Shown piece by piece: positions 1 to 8,317 of a stretch of 64,000 nt of DNA. Position numbers and translations under genes: made by a program. The notes beneath the pieces were generated by a model. The model was not told the origin of the DNA and did no database searches. It saw only the letters and a program-made list of their open reading frames with translations. Position 1 is the first letter of the stretch. Each line of letters opens with the position of its first letter. Origin of the DNA: Pseudomonas mandelii (lineage in GTDB: Bacteria; Pseudomonadota; Gammaproteobacteria; Pseudomonadales; Pseudomonadaceae); the NCBI RefSeq assembly GCF_024138395.1, contig NZ_JAMYDU010000001.1, forward strand, positions 372,001 through 436,000, read 5' to 3'.

Positions 1-116
1 TGATGAACCTCTCCAGCTCCTTCGATCACCGCGTGGTCGATGGCATGGACGCGGCGCAATTCATCCAGGCCATTCGTGGCTTGCTCGAACAACCCGCCAC
101 CCTGTTTGTGGAGTAA
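1..116 (+). CDS. bkdB: Branched-chain keto-acid dehydrogenase E2 subunit, C-terminal end (partial)
   Basis: Only the last ~38 codons are in the window; the gene begins to the left. The frame contains the DHRVVDG signature of the acyltransferase (CoA-transferring) domain of 2-oxo-acid dehydrogenase E2 proteins, whose His is catalytic, and ends FVE-stop. The stop lies 3 bp before the ATG of the E3 gene, as in the Pseudomonas bkdA1-A2-B-lpdV operon. That operon context, with ilvE downstream, favours the branched-chain E2 over a pyruvate or oxoglutarate E2. The fragment alone cannot exclude those. Confidence 0.8.
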   Translation, partial: MNLSSSFDHRVVDGMDAAQFIQAIRGLLEQPATLFVE

Positions 117-119
117 GTC

Positions 120-1502
120 ATGCAGACCCTCAATACCACGCTACTGATCATCGGCGGCGGCCCTGGCGGCTATGTGACGGCTATCCGTGCCGGCCAACTG
201 GGCATTTCGACCATTCTGGTGGAAGGCGAATCGTTGGGCGGCACCTGCCTGAACATCGGCTGCATTCCGTCGAAGGCTTTGATCCACGTCGCCGAACAGT
301 TCCACCAGACGCAACACCACAGCCAACACTCGGCGCTGGGCATCAGCGTGTCGGCACCGACCCTGGACATCAGCAAAAGCGTCGAGTGGAAGGACGGCAT
401 CGTTGATCGCCTGACTACCGGCGTCTCGGCATTGCTGAAGAAGCACAAGGTCGAGGTCATTCAAGGCTGGGCCAAGGTGATCGACGGCAAGACTGTCGAA
501 GTCGGCGACACGCGTATTCAGTGCGAGCACCTGGTGCTGGCCACCGGTTCGAAAAGCGTGAACCTGCCGATGCTACCGATTGGCGGGCCGATCATCTCCT
601 CCACCGAAGCCCTGGCGCCGACGTCCGTGCCGAAACGGCTGGTCGTGGTTGGTGGCGGCTACATTGGTCTGGAGCTGGGGATTGCCTATCGCAAACTCGG
701 CGCCGAGGTCAGTGTGGTCGAGGCGCAGGACCGAATTCTACCGGCCTATGACGCCGAACTGACCCATCCGGTACACGAAGCGCTCAAGCAACTCGGCGTG
801 AAGCTTTACTTGAAGCACAGCGTTGAAGGCTTTGATTCACAAGGCAATACCTTGCGAGTTCGTGATCCGAATGGCGATACCCTGAACCTGGAAACCGATC
901 AGGTACTGGTGGCCGTCGGTCGCAAACCCAACACTCAAGGCTGGAACCTCGAAGCCTTGAACCTGGACATGAACGGTTCGGCGATCAAGATCGACAACCG
1001 TTGCCAGACCAGCATGCGCAATGTGTACGCCATCGGCGACTTGAGCGGCGAACCGATGCTCGCCCACCGGGCCATGGCCCAGGGGGAAATGGTTGCCGAA
1101 CTGATCAGCGGTAAACACCGCGAATTCAACCCGACCGCCATCGCCGCCGTGTGCTTCACCGACCCGGAACTGGTAGTAGTCGGCAAGACCCCGGACGAGG
1201 CCAAGGCTGCGGGGCTGGACTGCATCGTTTCCAGCTTCCCGTTCGCCGCCAATGGCCGGGCGATGACGCTGGAGTCGAAAAGCGGCTTCGTTCGTGTTGT
1301 AGCGCGGCGGGACAACCATGTGATTGTGGGCTGGCAAGCGGTGGGTGTAGGTGTTTCAGAGTTGTCGACGGCGTTCGGTCAAAGCCTGGAAATGGGCGCC
1401 CGACTGGAAGACATCGCCGGCACCATCCACGCGCATCCGACGCTCGGCGAAGCGGTGCAGGAAGCGGCGTTGCGTGCCTTGGGCCACGCTTTGCACCTCT
1501 AA
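120..1502 (+). CDS. lpdV: Dihydrolipoyl dehydrogenase (E3) of branched-chain keto-acid dehydrogenase
   Basis: Flavoprotein disulfide reductase of 460 aa, full family length. It reoxidises the lipoyl arm of E2 and passes electrons to NAD+. Visible motifs are the N-terminal FAD Rossmann motif GGGPGG (res ~12-17), the redox disulfide in [13 protein letters not shown] (~40-52), a second Rossmann motif [12 protein letters not shown] for NAD (~176-187), and the C-terminal interface His-Glu pair in HAHPTLGE. The start follows the E2 stop by 3 bp, so the two genes are cotranscribed and probably translationally linked. The specific assignment as the Val/Ile/Leu enzyme rests on the operon position. Confidence 0.93.
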   Translation: MQTLNTTLLIIGGGPGGYVTAIRAGQLGISTILVEGESLGGTCLNIGCIPSKALIHVAEQFHQTQHHSQHSALGISVSAPTLDISKSVEWKDGIVDRLTTGVSALLKKHKVEVIQGWAKVIDGKTVEVGDTRIQCEHLVLATGSKSVNLPMLPIGGPIISSTEALAPTSVPKRLVVVGGGYIGLELGIAYRKLGAEVSVVEAQDRILPAYDAELTHPVHEALKQLGVKLYLKHSVEGFDSQGNTLRVRDPNGDTLNLETDQVLVAVGRKPNTQGWNLEALNLDMNGSAIKIDNRCQTSMRNVYAIGDLSGEPMLAHRAMAQGEMVAELISGKHREFNPTAIAAVCFTDPELVVVGKTPDEAKAAGLDCIVSSFPFAANGRAMTLESKSGFVRVVARRDNHVIVGWQAVGVGVSELSTAFGQSLEMGARLEDIAGTIHAHPTLGEAVQEAALRALGHALHL

Positions 1503-1520
1503 GGGCACACGGAAAAACCT

Positions 1521-1666
1521 GTAGCAGCTGACGAGCACCGCGAGGCAGCGTTCGGCGACGAAGTCGTCGTAATCCGGCCGACGCGTTCAGTCTGAAAGAC
1601 CGCGATGGCAGATTTTGCGACGGCTGCGCCGCCGAACGCTGCCTCGCGCTGCTCGACAGCTGCTAC
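1521..1666. repeat. Inverted repeat, GTAGCAGCTG family
   Basis: The 300-bp gap between lpdV and ilvE is largely filled by this element. It starts GTAGCAGCTG and ends CAGCTGCTAC, with inner arms of the type GCGAGGCAGCGTTCGGC / GCCGAACGCTGCCTCGC. Related copies occur near 17509, 30254 and 47595. It can fold as a long hairpin and may attenuate read-through from bkd. Otherwise the gap shows only the ilvE promoter region. Confidence 0.85.
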
Positions 1667-1802
1667 ATCGGGTGCATCGATAGTCGCAGAGATCGCATTC
1701 CGGGCTGCGAAATGGGCCCGGAATGAAGTATTGTTGTCCCCATCCAGAAAAATGTCAGAAGCCTTGAACCGTTTCGGCGGTTGTTAAGTGATAGAGGGTG
1801 TC

Positions 1803-2822
1803 ATGGGTAACGAAAGCATCAATTGGGACAAGCTGGGTTTTGACTACATCAAGACAGACAAGCGCTATCTGTCGCACTGGCGTAATGGCGAGTGGGACAA
1901 AGGCACCCTGACCGAAGATAACGTGCTGCACATCAGCGAAGGCTCCACTGCCCTTCACTATGGCCAGCAATGCTTCGAAGGCCTGAAGGCCTACCGTTGC
2001 AAGGACGGTTCGATCAACCTGTTCCGCCCGGACCAGAACGCCGCACGCATGCAACGCAGCTGCGCTCGCCTGCTGATGCCGCAGGTGTCCACCGAGCAGT
2101 TCATCGAAGCGTGCAAGGACGTGGTGCGCGCCAACGAGCGTTTCATCCCGCCTTACGGCACTGGCGGCGCGCTGTACCTGCGTCCGTTCGTGATCGGCGT
2201 GGGTGACAACATCGGCGTGCGTACCGCGCCCGAGTTCATCTTCTCGATCTTCTGCATCCCGGTCGGCGCCTATTTCAAAGGCGGTCTGACCCCGCACAAC
2301 TTCCTGATCTCCAGCTACGATCGTGCCGCCCCACAAGGCACCGGCGCTGCCAAGGTCGGTGGCAACTACGCCGCCAGCCTGATGCCGGGCTCCCAGGCCA
2401 AGAAGGCGCACTTCGCAGACGCCATCTATCTGGACCCGCTGACCCACACCAAAATCGAAGAAGTCGGCTCGGCCAACTTCTTCGGGATCACCCACGACAA
2501 CAAGTTCGTCACCCCGAATTCCCCTTCGGTGTTGCCGGGCATCACTCGTCTGTCGTTGATCGAACTGGCCAAAACCCGTCTGGGCCTGGAAGTGGTCGAA
2601 GGTGATGTGCTCATCGACAAGCTGTCCGACTTCAAGGAAGCCGGTGCTTGCGGCACTGCCGCAGTGATCACGCCAATCGGCGGCATCAGCTACAACGATA
2701 AACTGCACGTGTTCCACAGCGAAACCGAAGTCGGCCCGATCACCCAGAAGCTCTACAAAGAGCTGACCGGTGTACAGACCGGCGACGTCGAAGCGCCAGC
2801 AGGCTGGATCGTCAAGGTTTGA
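1803..2822 (+). CDS. ilvE: Branched-chain amino acid aminotransferase
   Basis: PLP enzyme of fold type IV (339 aa) interconverting Val/Leu/Ile with their keto acids. It supplies the keto acids oxidised by the bkd complex just upstream. Family features include the N-terminal HWRNGEWDKGTL segment, EGLKAYR, and the PLP-lysine region GAAKVGGNYAASL (~180-193). The length fits the ~340-residue IlvE subclass. An in-frame GTG at 1788 exists, but the ATG at 1803 has an AGAGGG ribosome site 4-5 bases upstream and gives the usual MGNESINW start. A strong terminator follows, so it ends its transcript. Confidence 0.95.
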   Translation: MGNESINWDKLGFDYIKTDKRYLSHWRNGEWDKGTLTEDNVLHISEGSTALHYGQQCFEGLKAYRCKDGSINLFRPDQNAARMQRSCARLLMPQVSTEQFIEACKDVVRANERFIPPYGTGGALYLRPFVIGVGDNIGVRTAPEFIFSIFCIPVGAYFKGGLTPHNFLISSYDRAAPQGTGAAKVGGNYAASLMPGSQAKKAHFADAIYLDPLTHTKIEEVGSANFFGITHDNKFVTPNSPSVLPGITRLSLIELAKTRLGLEVVEGDVLIDKLSDFKEAGACGTAAVITPIGGISYNDKLHVFHSETEVGPITQKLYKELTGVQTGDVEAPAGWIVKV

Positions 2823-2843
2823 CGCGACTGTCCGTTTGAACAC

Positions 2844-2879
2844 AAAAGCCCGGCCATCACGTTGAAGGCCGGGCTTTTT
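2844..2879 (+). terminator. Rho-independent terminator of ilvE
   Basis: AAAGCCCGGCC and GGCCGGGCTTT form an 11-bp GC-rich stem with an 11-base loop, followed by a T run. It lies ~22 bp after the ilvE stop. Confidence 0.92.
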
Positions 2880-2952
2880 GTCGTCCGCGTATCGTGGAAA
2901 AGGTCACTAGACTTGCCACGTGCAACAGCCATCAACAGGTACCATCAAAACC

Positions 2953-3294
2953 ATGGGAAAACTCTGGCGAAAGTATCTGGCCTTGCTGGACACTGACTTC
3001 ACCACGCAAGTGTTCGACAACATCAAGAACTTGCTAGTGTGCGCCCTGCTGTTTGCGGCGGGCAGCAACGCATTGCACAGCGATCATTCTCTGTTTCTGG
3101 GATTGCTCGCTTCAAGCCTCACAGGTTGGGGGTTGATTGCAGTGTCAGGCATATTGATGTTGCTCAGTGTCAGTGATGGCCTGCGTCGACTGTCCAGGTT
3201 GCCGTATCACACAGCGTTTCAAATCATCCTGTTTCTGATTTATCTGATTCTGGCCTTGCGAGTGGTGGAAATCGTCTGGGCTTTCAGGGCGTAG
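2953..3294 (+). CDS. Small inner-membrane protein, unknown function
   Basis: 113-aa protein with a short basic N-terminus (MGKLWRKY) and three predicted membrane spans: res ~22-40 (LLVCALLFAAGS), ~50-75 (LLASSLTGWGLIAVSGILML) and ~90-108 (FQIILFLIYLILAL). I recognise no catalytic motif. A GTG at 2920 would extend it by 11 residues, but the ATG at 2953 starts the compact membrane protein. It converges on the decayed LysR gene, whose restored reading frame would overlap its last codons. Confidence 0.65.
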   Translation: MGKLWRKYLALLDTDFTTQVFDNIKNLLVCALLFAAGSNALHSDHSLFLGLLASSLTGWGLIAVSGILMLLSVSDGLRRLSRLPYHTAFQIILFLIYLILALRVVEIVWAFRA

Positions 3295-4015
3295 CGGTCA
3301 CAGCACGAGGTGTTTGCCAGCGCAACTCATCCTGAGCAATCCGGGCAAACAACCATTCCACAAACACCCGTGTCTGAGCCGTCACGTCCGGCGCCACACC
3401 GTAAATAACGCGGCAACGGCACACGCAACTCGGGCAACGGACAGATCAGCTGTCCACTCAACAGATGGGTGCCCAGCAAAGAGGTCGGGCACAAGGCTAT
3501 GCCCTGTCCCTCCATGGCGGCCTGAAGCACCAGGTGCATGTGATCAAACTGTCGGGTGACCTGAGTGGCTGACAGACTTTGACCAAAGTGCATCGCCCAA
3601 TGGTGCCAGTCTTCGCGACGTGCCTTGGCGGTCAGTAATGTGTGGCTGCTCAGCGAAGTGACGCAATGAAATCCGCCAGCCTGGGTGTCAGCCAAAGCAC
3701 AGCAAAGGACGGACGTACATTAATCCTCACGGTAGGCAGCGCGGCATGTTGCTTGAGTGCAGCGGCGGCGCTGGCGATCTGTGACAGCCCGGCGCTGACC
3801 TGCTCATAAAAACGCTGACCGGCCGGCGTCAGCACCGATTGACGGATGCGCCGTTCGAACAGCAGCACGCCCAGGTATTCCTCAAGCAATTTGATGTGGC
3901 GGCTTACAGCACTGTGGCTGACATGCAGCTCTTCGGCCGCCAGCCTGAAGCTCTGATGACGAGCAGCCACGGCGAAGGCGCGAACAGCATTAAGCGGCGG
4001 TAGTTGATTTTTCAT
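3284..4015 (-). pseudogene. Decayed LysR-family (GcvA-like) regulator
   Basis: The N-terminal 120 codons (4015 down to ~3650) encode a full winged HTH typical of GcvA-like LysR proteins (NAVRAFAVAARHQSFRLAAEELHVSHSAVSRHI begins the domain). The C-terminal effector-domain end (FDHMHLVLQAAMEGQGIALCP and LPELRVPLPRY) lies in another frame from ~3690 down. About 60-70 residues between them are missing. A second shift near 3403 is needed to reach the natural end (restored reading ends near 3284). An internal deletion plus frameshifts therefore inactivate the effector domain. A translated HTH fragment cannot be excluded. Confidence 0.8.
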
Positions 4016-4029
4016 GCGTCTAATTTAGT

Positions 4030-4191
4030 TTGTACGGCGTACTGGTGATTCTGGTGCATGGCAGCTATGCCTTGCTCGCCAATGCCGCCAAAGGCTGGTT
4101 GTCGAGCCCGAAGGGTTCCTGGCTGGCGGCGAAAGTCTCGGGCGTGACCTTCGCTGGTTTTGGCGTGCTCATGGCTTCGTCAAGTCGCTAA
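4030..4191 (+). pseudogene. Remnant of a LysE/RhtB amino-acid exporter (C-terminus only)
   Basis: An open frame from ~4033 to the TAA at 4189-4191 encodes a C-terminal LysE-type tail: a hydrophobic segment YGVLVILVHGSYALLA, then KGWLSSPKGSWLAAKVSG and FAGFGVLMA. The N-terminal ~150 residues of such a transporter are absent. The remnant starts only 15 bp from the ATG of the broken LysR gene. LysR-LysE divergent pairs are common, so one deletion probably removed the exporter's promoter and front half. Confidence 0.65.
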
Positions 4192-4949
4192 GCCACAGGA
4201 CTGGCGATCGCGCGACGTCTGTTCTCGGTGGCCGCTGGTGTTGTCGTCACCTGAACCGGCAATTCAACGGCGAACCGGCTACTGAGCTCCTTGCGTCCCA
4301 CCGCCGTTAGCGCCAGCGCCCGACTGTCCAGATCCTGCGTCACCCATTTGCGTTTGATCGCCGTTTGCAGCAACGCCGCGCCCAAGGCGCCGCCCAGGTG
4401 CGGCCGACGCATGCTCCAGTCCAGGCACGGGCAGGCGAAGCGGCGGCGCAAGGTGCTCAGGTCTTTGACGTCGATTCCCAGTCCTTCGAACAACGCTTCA
4501 CCGCTGGAGCTCAGCCGATAAGCCTGCTCATCGGTTTCCAGCAACCACCCCGCTTCGATCATCCGGTCATGCAGCAACACCGCCAACGTGCCGGCCATGT
4601 GGTCGTAGCAGGTGCGGGCGAATTGCAGTCGATCCGGAGTGCGCGGGTTGAACGTCGGCGCCGCGTTCTGGCCGATCACCATCAGTGCTTCGAGGGCCTG
4701 GGCCACGCGTTTGCCCGCGAGGCTGTAATAGCGGTGGCGACCCTGAACGTGCAAACGCACCAGCGCCAGTTCCTTGAGCTTGGCCAAGTGAGCACTGGCG
4801 GTCGAGGCGCTGACTTCGGCAACCGCCGCCAGTTCGGTGCTGGTGCGGGCGTGGCCGTCCATCAGCGAACAGAGGATTTTCGTCCGGGCCGGCTCGGCAA
4901 TCGCTGCGGCCACTTGAGAGACGCCGATGTCGTGTTGTTCTGCGTTCAT
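4188..4949 (-). CDS. ArsR-family winged-helix transcriptional regulator
   Basis: 253 aa. The N-terminal ~95 residues form an ArsR-type winged helix (IAEPARTKILCSLMDGHARTSTELAAVAEVSASTASAHLAKL... in part), with the recognition helix around SASTASAHLAKLKEL. The remaining ~150 residues are an uncharacterised C-terminal domain; no metal-binding Cys cluster is evident in the HTH. The ATG at 4949 has a GGGAGCG ribosome site; longer in-frame starts do not. It is transcribed divergently from the P450 gene with an 79-bp gap, so it is the likely local repressor. Its stop overlaps the LysE remnant by 4 bp. Confidence 0.85.
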   Translation of the reverse strand: MNAEQHDIGVSQVAAAIAEPARTKILCSLMDGHARTSTELAAVAEVSASTASAHLAKLKELALVRLHVQGRHRYYSLAGKRVAQALEALMVIGQNAAPTFNPRTPDRLQFARTCYDHMAGTLAVLLHDRMIEAGWLLETDEQAYRLSSSGEALFEGLGIDVKDLSTLRRRFACPCLDWSMRRPHLGGALGAALLQTAIKRKWVTQDLDSRALALTAVGRKELSSRFAVELPVQVTTTPAATENRRRAIASPVA

Positions 4950-5028
4950 ATTTCGCTCCCGGACGAATCGTCGTCTTTTCGAGAGGGAGATAGTAGCAAC
5001 ACTTTCCCGACCGACAAGGCTGCGACCC

Positions 5029-6135
5029 ATGAACCCGATCATCGCTGCGACTCATGCCGATCCCTACCCCTATTACGCACAACTGCGCGCCGAAGGCGGA
5101 CTGGTTTTTCATCAAGGACTGAAATTGTGGGTGGCCAGCAGCGCCCGAGCCGTTGCCGCCGTGCTGGCGCATCCGCACTGCCATGTCCGGCCATCCCATG
5201 AGCCGGTGCCCAAGGCAATTGCTCAAGGCATGGCCGGCAAGGTGTTCGGTCAGTTGATACGGATGAATGAAGGCGAACGGCAGCGTTGCCCGAGGGCGGC
5301 GATTGAGCCGGGGCTGGCGTTGATTGACGTGAACGAGGTCAATGCGTTGGTCGGCGCTCGGTTGATCACCCCGGGCGCCGACGGGTTGTACGCGGCAATG
5401 TTTCGCGGGCCAGTCTGCGTGGTGGCGGCGTTGCTGGGGTTTTCTCCGGCTCAGGGCCGGGCCATCAGCGAGCTGACCGCCGATTTCGTCGCCTGCCTGT
5501 CGCCCCTCAGCGATCAAGCGCAACTGGATGCCGCCCACGTCGCGGCGGAACAGCTGAAGGGTTATGTCATCGAGCTTCAGGACGACCCGAGCAATCGAAG
5601 CGCCCTGCTCGCCGGTATCCGGCAGCGTTTCGCGGTGACATCGACCGATTCTGAAATCTTGATCGCCAATCTGATCGGCCTGTTCTCCCAGACCTTTGAA
5701 GCTACTGCCGGGTTGATCGGCAATGCGCTACTGGCGTTGATTCGAAATCCACAGTTGGATTCGGCTCAAGTAGATGACCTGATCGCTGAAGTCCAGCGCT
5801 TCGACCCGTCGGTGCAAAACACCCGTCGCTTCGTCGCTGCGCCGTGTGAAATCGACGGCGTGCCGCTGAACCCCGGCGATGTCATCCTGGTGCTGCTGGC
5901 CTCGGCCAATCGCGATCCGCAGCTCAATGACGATCCCGATACTTTCCTGCTCGACCGCCCGAACCGTCGCAGCTTCACTTTCGGCGCGGGCCGTCATCAA
6001 TGTCCGGGACAGGTGCTGGCGCTAAGCATTGCCAGCGCCACGCTGACTGAGATCCTGAAGATGAAACCTGCTTTGGACCCTTTGGCCTGGCACTACCGCC
6101 CTTCCCTGAATGGGCGCATTCCGCTCTTTGCCTGA
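5029..6135 (+). CDS. Cytochrome P450
   Basis: 368-aa soluble bacterial P450, a haem-thiolate monooxygenase. The haem loop FTFGAGRHQCPGQ near res 320 matches FxxGxHxCxG with the ligand Cys. The K-helix ExxR pair is probably EVQR at ~253-256, and RRF lies downstream. The I-helix (LIGLFSQTFEATAGLIGN) lacks the usual A-G-x-D/E-T-T consensus, keeping only E-A-T, so oxygen activation may be atypical. The start is the ATG at 5029. No ferredoxin or reductase gene is adjacent, so the redox partner must be elsewhere. The divergent ArsR gene is the probable regulator. Substrate unknown; it is shorter than most ~400-aa CYPs. Confidence 0.88.
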   Translation: MNPIIAATHADPYPYYAQLRAEGGLVFHQGLKLWVASSARAVAAVLAHPHCHVRPSHEPVPKAIAQGMAGKVFGQLIRMNEGERQRCPRAAIEPGLALIDVNEVNALVGARLITPGADGLYAAMFRGPVCVVAALLGFSPAQGRAISELTADFVACLSPLSDQAQLDAAHVAAEQLKGYVIELQDDPSNRSALLAGIRQRFAVTSTDSEILIANLIGLFSQTFEATAGLIGNALLALIRNPQLDSAQVDDLIAEVQRFDPSVQNTRRFVAAPCEIDGVPLNPGDVILVLLASANRDPQLNDDPDTFLLDRPNRRSFTFGAGRHQCPGQVLALSIASATLTEILKMKPALDPLAWHYRPSLNGRIPLFA

Positions 6136-6143
6136 AACATACC

Positions 6144-7073
6144 TCAAGCGTGGCGATGCTCGACCGTCAGGTGAGACAACTCATGAACCGGCGCCAAACG
6201 CTCGCGAATGGCGTCGGCATTGACACTCGCAGCAGCCACGACGCTGACGATCGCCGCCCGCGCCTGAGGGCCAACCTGCCAGACGTGAAGGTCACTGATG
6301 CGAACATCGTCCGTCGATTCGAGCAGCTCACGAATTTCGGCGGCGACGTGCTCATCGGTGGTATCCAGCAACACCGCGGCGCTATCGCGCATCAAGCCAT
6401 AAGCCCATCGCGCGATCACGATGGCGCCGACGATCCCCATCACCGGGTCCAGCCAGACCCAGCCCAAGTAACGCCCGGCCAACAATGCCACGATGGCCAG
6501 CACCGAGGTCAACGCATCGGCCAGTACATGGAAATACGCCGAACGCAGGTTGTTGTCGTGATGATGAGCGTGGGCATGACTGTGATTGTGGTGCTCATGG
6601 CCATGATGCCCATGATTGCCCGATAGCAGAAACGCACTGACGATATTCACCGCCAGCCCGATCACCGCAATCACCGTCGCTTCGGTGAAGGCCACGGTGG
6701 TCGGTTGAAACAGTCGCGCGATGGATTCGCCGGCGATACCGATCGACACCAGGCCCAGCACTATGGCTGAAGCAAAACCCGCCAAGTCCCCAACCTTGCC
6801 GGTACCAAAACTGAAGCGCGAATTGTTGGCATGCCGCCTGGCAAAACCGTAGGCCGCCGCGGCAATGCCCAAGGCCACGACGTGGGTCGCCATATGAAAC
6901 CCGTCCGCCAGCAGCGCCATGGAACCGGTGATGTAACCGGCGGCAATCTCGCCGATCATCATAACGAAGGTCAGCGCCACCACCCACAACGTGCGGCGGG
7001 CATTGTCATCGTGGGCAGCCCCCAGAAACAGGTGGTCGTGGGTAAAACGCGAAGCCGCAGGTGTCAGCGTCAT
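6144..7073 (-). CDS. dmeF: Cation diffusion facilitator, cobalt/nickel efflux
   Basis: 309-aa CDF antiporter of the inner membrane, expelling divalent metal against protons. It has six membrane spans with the typical span-2 LLADGFHMATHV (metal-site D and H) and span-5 LADALTSVLAIVALL. A His-rich loop around res 170-195 contains more than ten His in HGHHGHEHHNHSHAHAHHH. A short C-terminal cytoplasmic domain follows. It lies 11 bp downstream of a DmeR-type sensor, hence dmeRF. The paired RcnR-like sensor argues for Co/Ni rather than Zn as the physiological substrate. Confidence 0.9.
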   Translation of the reverse strand: MTLTPAASRFTHDHLFLGAAHDDNARRTLWVVALTFVMMIGEIAAGYITGSMALLADGFHMATHVVALGIAAAAYGFARRHANNSRFSFGTGKVGDLAGFASAIVLGLVSIGIAGESIARLFQPTTVAFTEATVIAVIGLAVNIVSAFLLSGNHGHHGHEHHNHSHAHAHHHDNNLRSAYFHVLADALTSVLAIVALLAGRYLGWVWLDPVMGIVGAIVIARWAYGLMRDSAAVLLDTTDEHVAAEIRELLESTDDVRISDLHVWQVGPQARAAIVSVVAAASVNADAIRERLAPVHELSHLTVEHRHA

Positions 7074-7084
7074 GGTTCGGGCCT

Positions 7085-7360
7085 CTATTTGGAGTAACGG
7101 CGGATGGCTTGCAGCAAGTCTTCAACGCCTTCGGCGCGGGCTTCATCGCTGAGCCCGGGACGCGCCACATGCTCACGGGCGTGGGCGTCGATAAATTGAT
7201 CCATCAAACCGTTGACCGCACCGCGAATCGCCGCGATCAGATGCAGGGTTTTGGCGCACTCGGCGTCGGACTCCAGCGCCCGCTCCACCGCCTGGACCTG
7301 GCCGGCAATGCGCCGGACGCGGTTGAGCAAGTCGTCTTTGTGTTCGTGGATGTGTGACAT
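7085..7360 (-). CDS. dmeR: RcnR/FrmR-family metal-sensing repressor
   Basis: 91-aa all-helical CsoR/RcnR-type repressor. His3, Cys35, His60 and His64, the four ligands used by RcnR for Co(II)/Ni(II), are all present at the same numbering, which distinguishes it from formaldehyde (FrmR) or copper (CsoR) members. It precedes dmeF by 11 bp in one transcript and should derepress the exporter on metal binding. A G-tract operator candidate overlaps its ribosome-binding site. Confidence 0.88.
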   Translation of the reverse strand: MSHIHEHKDDLLNRVRRIAGQVQAVERALESDAECAKTLHLIAAIRGAVNGLMDQFIDAHAREHVARPGLSDEARAEGVEDLLQAIRRYSK

Positions 7361-7386
7361 ACGTATACCCCCTACCCCTATATGGC
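7361..7386 (-). promoter_or_regulatory. Candidate DmeR operator overlapping the dmeR ribosome-binding site
   Basis: Read on the gene strand, the sequence TATAGGGGTAGGGGGTATA sits just before the dmeR ATG. TATA half-sites flank two G-tracts, resembling RcnR/DmeR operators that have a G-tract with inverted TA-rich ends. The second G-tract also serves as Shine-Dalgarno. Confidence 0.55.
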
Positions 7387-7443
7387 GTGCATGGTTACCG
7401 ATGCAATTGGAGTTGGCAAGTCAGGTGGACCGAGTCATCGTTC

Positions 7444-7512
7444 ATCGCGGGCAAGCCACGCTCCCACAAGTTCAGCGCAAACCCTGTGGGAGCGGGCTTG
7501 CTCGCGAAGGCA
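7444..7512. repeat. REP pair, GCGGGCAAGC / GCTTGCTCGC type
   Basis: Two oppositely oriented units (TCGCGGGCAAGCCACGCTCCCAC and GTGGGAGCGGGCTTGCTCGCGA) are separated by ~20 bp between dmeR and the FKBP gene. The rest of this 450-bp gap holds the 7650 repeat and the FKBP terminator. Confidence 0.9.
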
Positions 7513-7649
7513 GTCTGACAAACAACGCATCATTTCTGGCATGCGCAATAGACCCGCATCGCAACACAATGCTGGGGGCAGCGTGCTAGGTGAACTGGCG
7601 ATGAACCCGGCGCTGGACAACATCGATCCGCAGTAAATACACCGGCACC

Positions 7650-7757
7650 GATCGTTCCCACGCTCTGCGTGGGAATGCAGCCAGGGACGCTCCGCGTCCC
7701 AAAGAGCGGACGCAGAGCGTCCGGTGAGGCATTCCCACGCAGAGCGTGGGAACGATC
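7650..7757. repeat. Long dyad, GATCGTTCCCACGC family (copy 1)
   Basis: The ends GATCGTTCCCACGCTCTGCG and CGCAGAGCGTGGGAACGATC are inverted copies. Each arm contains its own CCCACGC/GCGTGGG hairpin. Between them is a second pair, GACGCTCCGCGTCC / GGACGCAGAGCGTCC. Copy 2 is at 10819-10930. Confidence 0.9.
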
Positions 7758-7794
7758 AAAAACCCGCTCTCTCCTCACAGAGACAGCGGGTTTT
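7758..7794 (-). terminator. Terminator of the FKBP gene
   Basis: AAACCCGCT and AGCGGGTTT arms lie around a ~15-base loop. On the minus strand the hairpin is followed by a T5 run. It lies 23 bp beyond the FKBP stop. Confidence 0.8.
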
Positions 7795-7816
7795 GTCGTT
7801 TCAGCTTACACAACCA

Positions 7817-8155
7817 TCAATCATCCCGCGTCAGCACTTCCAGCAATTCAATCTCGAAAATCAGATTCGAATTCGGCGTAATCGCGCCCATCGTCCGCTC
7901 GCCATAAGCCAGATGCGCTGGCACCAGCAGCTTGCGTTTGCCGCCAACCTGCATGCCCATGATTCCCTGATCCCAGCCCTTGATCACCCGCCCCGTGCCA
8001 ATCACGCACTGAAAAGGTTTACCCCGGCTGTAGGAAGAATCGAATTCAGTGCCGTCTTCCAGCCAACCCCGATATTGAGTGGTGATCAGCGCGCCTTTGA
8101 CAGCCGCTTTGCCATTGCCCACTTCAAGGTCGATTACCTGCAATTCATCATTCAT
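7817..8155 (-). CDS. FKBP-type peptidyl-prolyl cis-trans isomerase
   Basis: 112-aa single FKBP domain without signal peptide, so cytoplasmic. It catalyses proline isomerisation. Family residues are visible: YRGWLEDGTEFDSSYSRGKP, VIKGWDQGIMGMQVGGKRKL and the C-terminal LIFEIELLEV. AHLAYGER covers the usual 80s-loop Tyr. The ATG at 8155 (MNDELQVIDL) is preceded by GAGTG; an upstream in-frame ATG at 8188 would add 11 non-conserved residues. A terminator follows. Confidence 0.92.
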   Translation of the reverse strand: MNDELQVIDLEVGNGKAAVKGALITTQYRGWLEDGTEFDSSYSRGKPFQCVIGTGRVIKGWDQGIMGMQVGGKRKLLVPAHLAYGERTMGAITPNSNLIFEIELLEVLTRDD

Positions 8156-8317
8156 TACATTCACTCTAGTGTGCTCTTGCCCGAACAAGCTTCATGGGCG
8201 CCGTTTTCCCAGAAATACAGACTGTTGGCAACCGTTTCAGTCTGTCTCCGGCGGTGGCCGTGAACTAAATCGACTGGACGAGCAGACGTTGAGTCATAGC
8301 CAGGTCGAATGACACGC

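Noticed and set aside
1755..2843. 362-codon open frame on the minus strand opposite ilvE
   Set aside because: Composition artefact of high-GC coding DNA; the plus strand encodes a full conserved aminotransferase, and the mirror frame has no recognisable motif.
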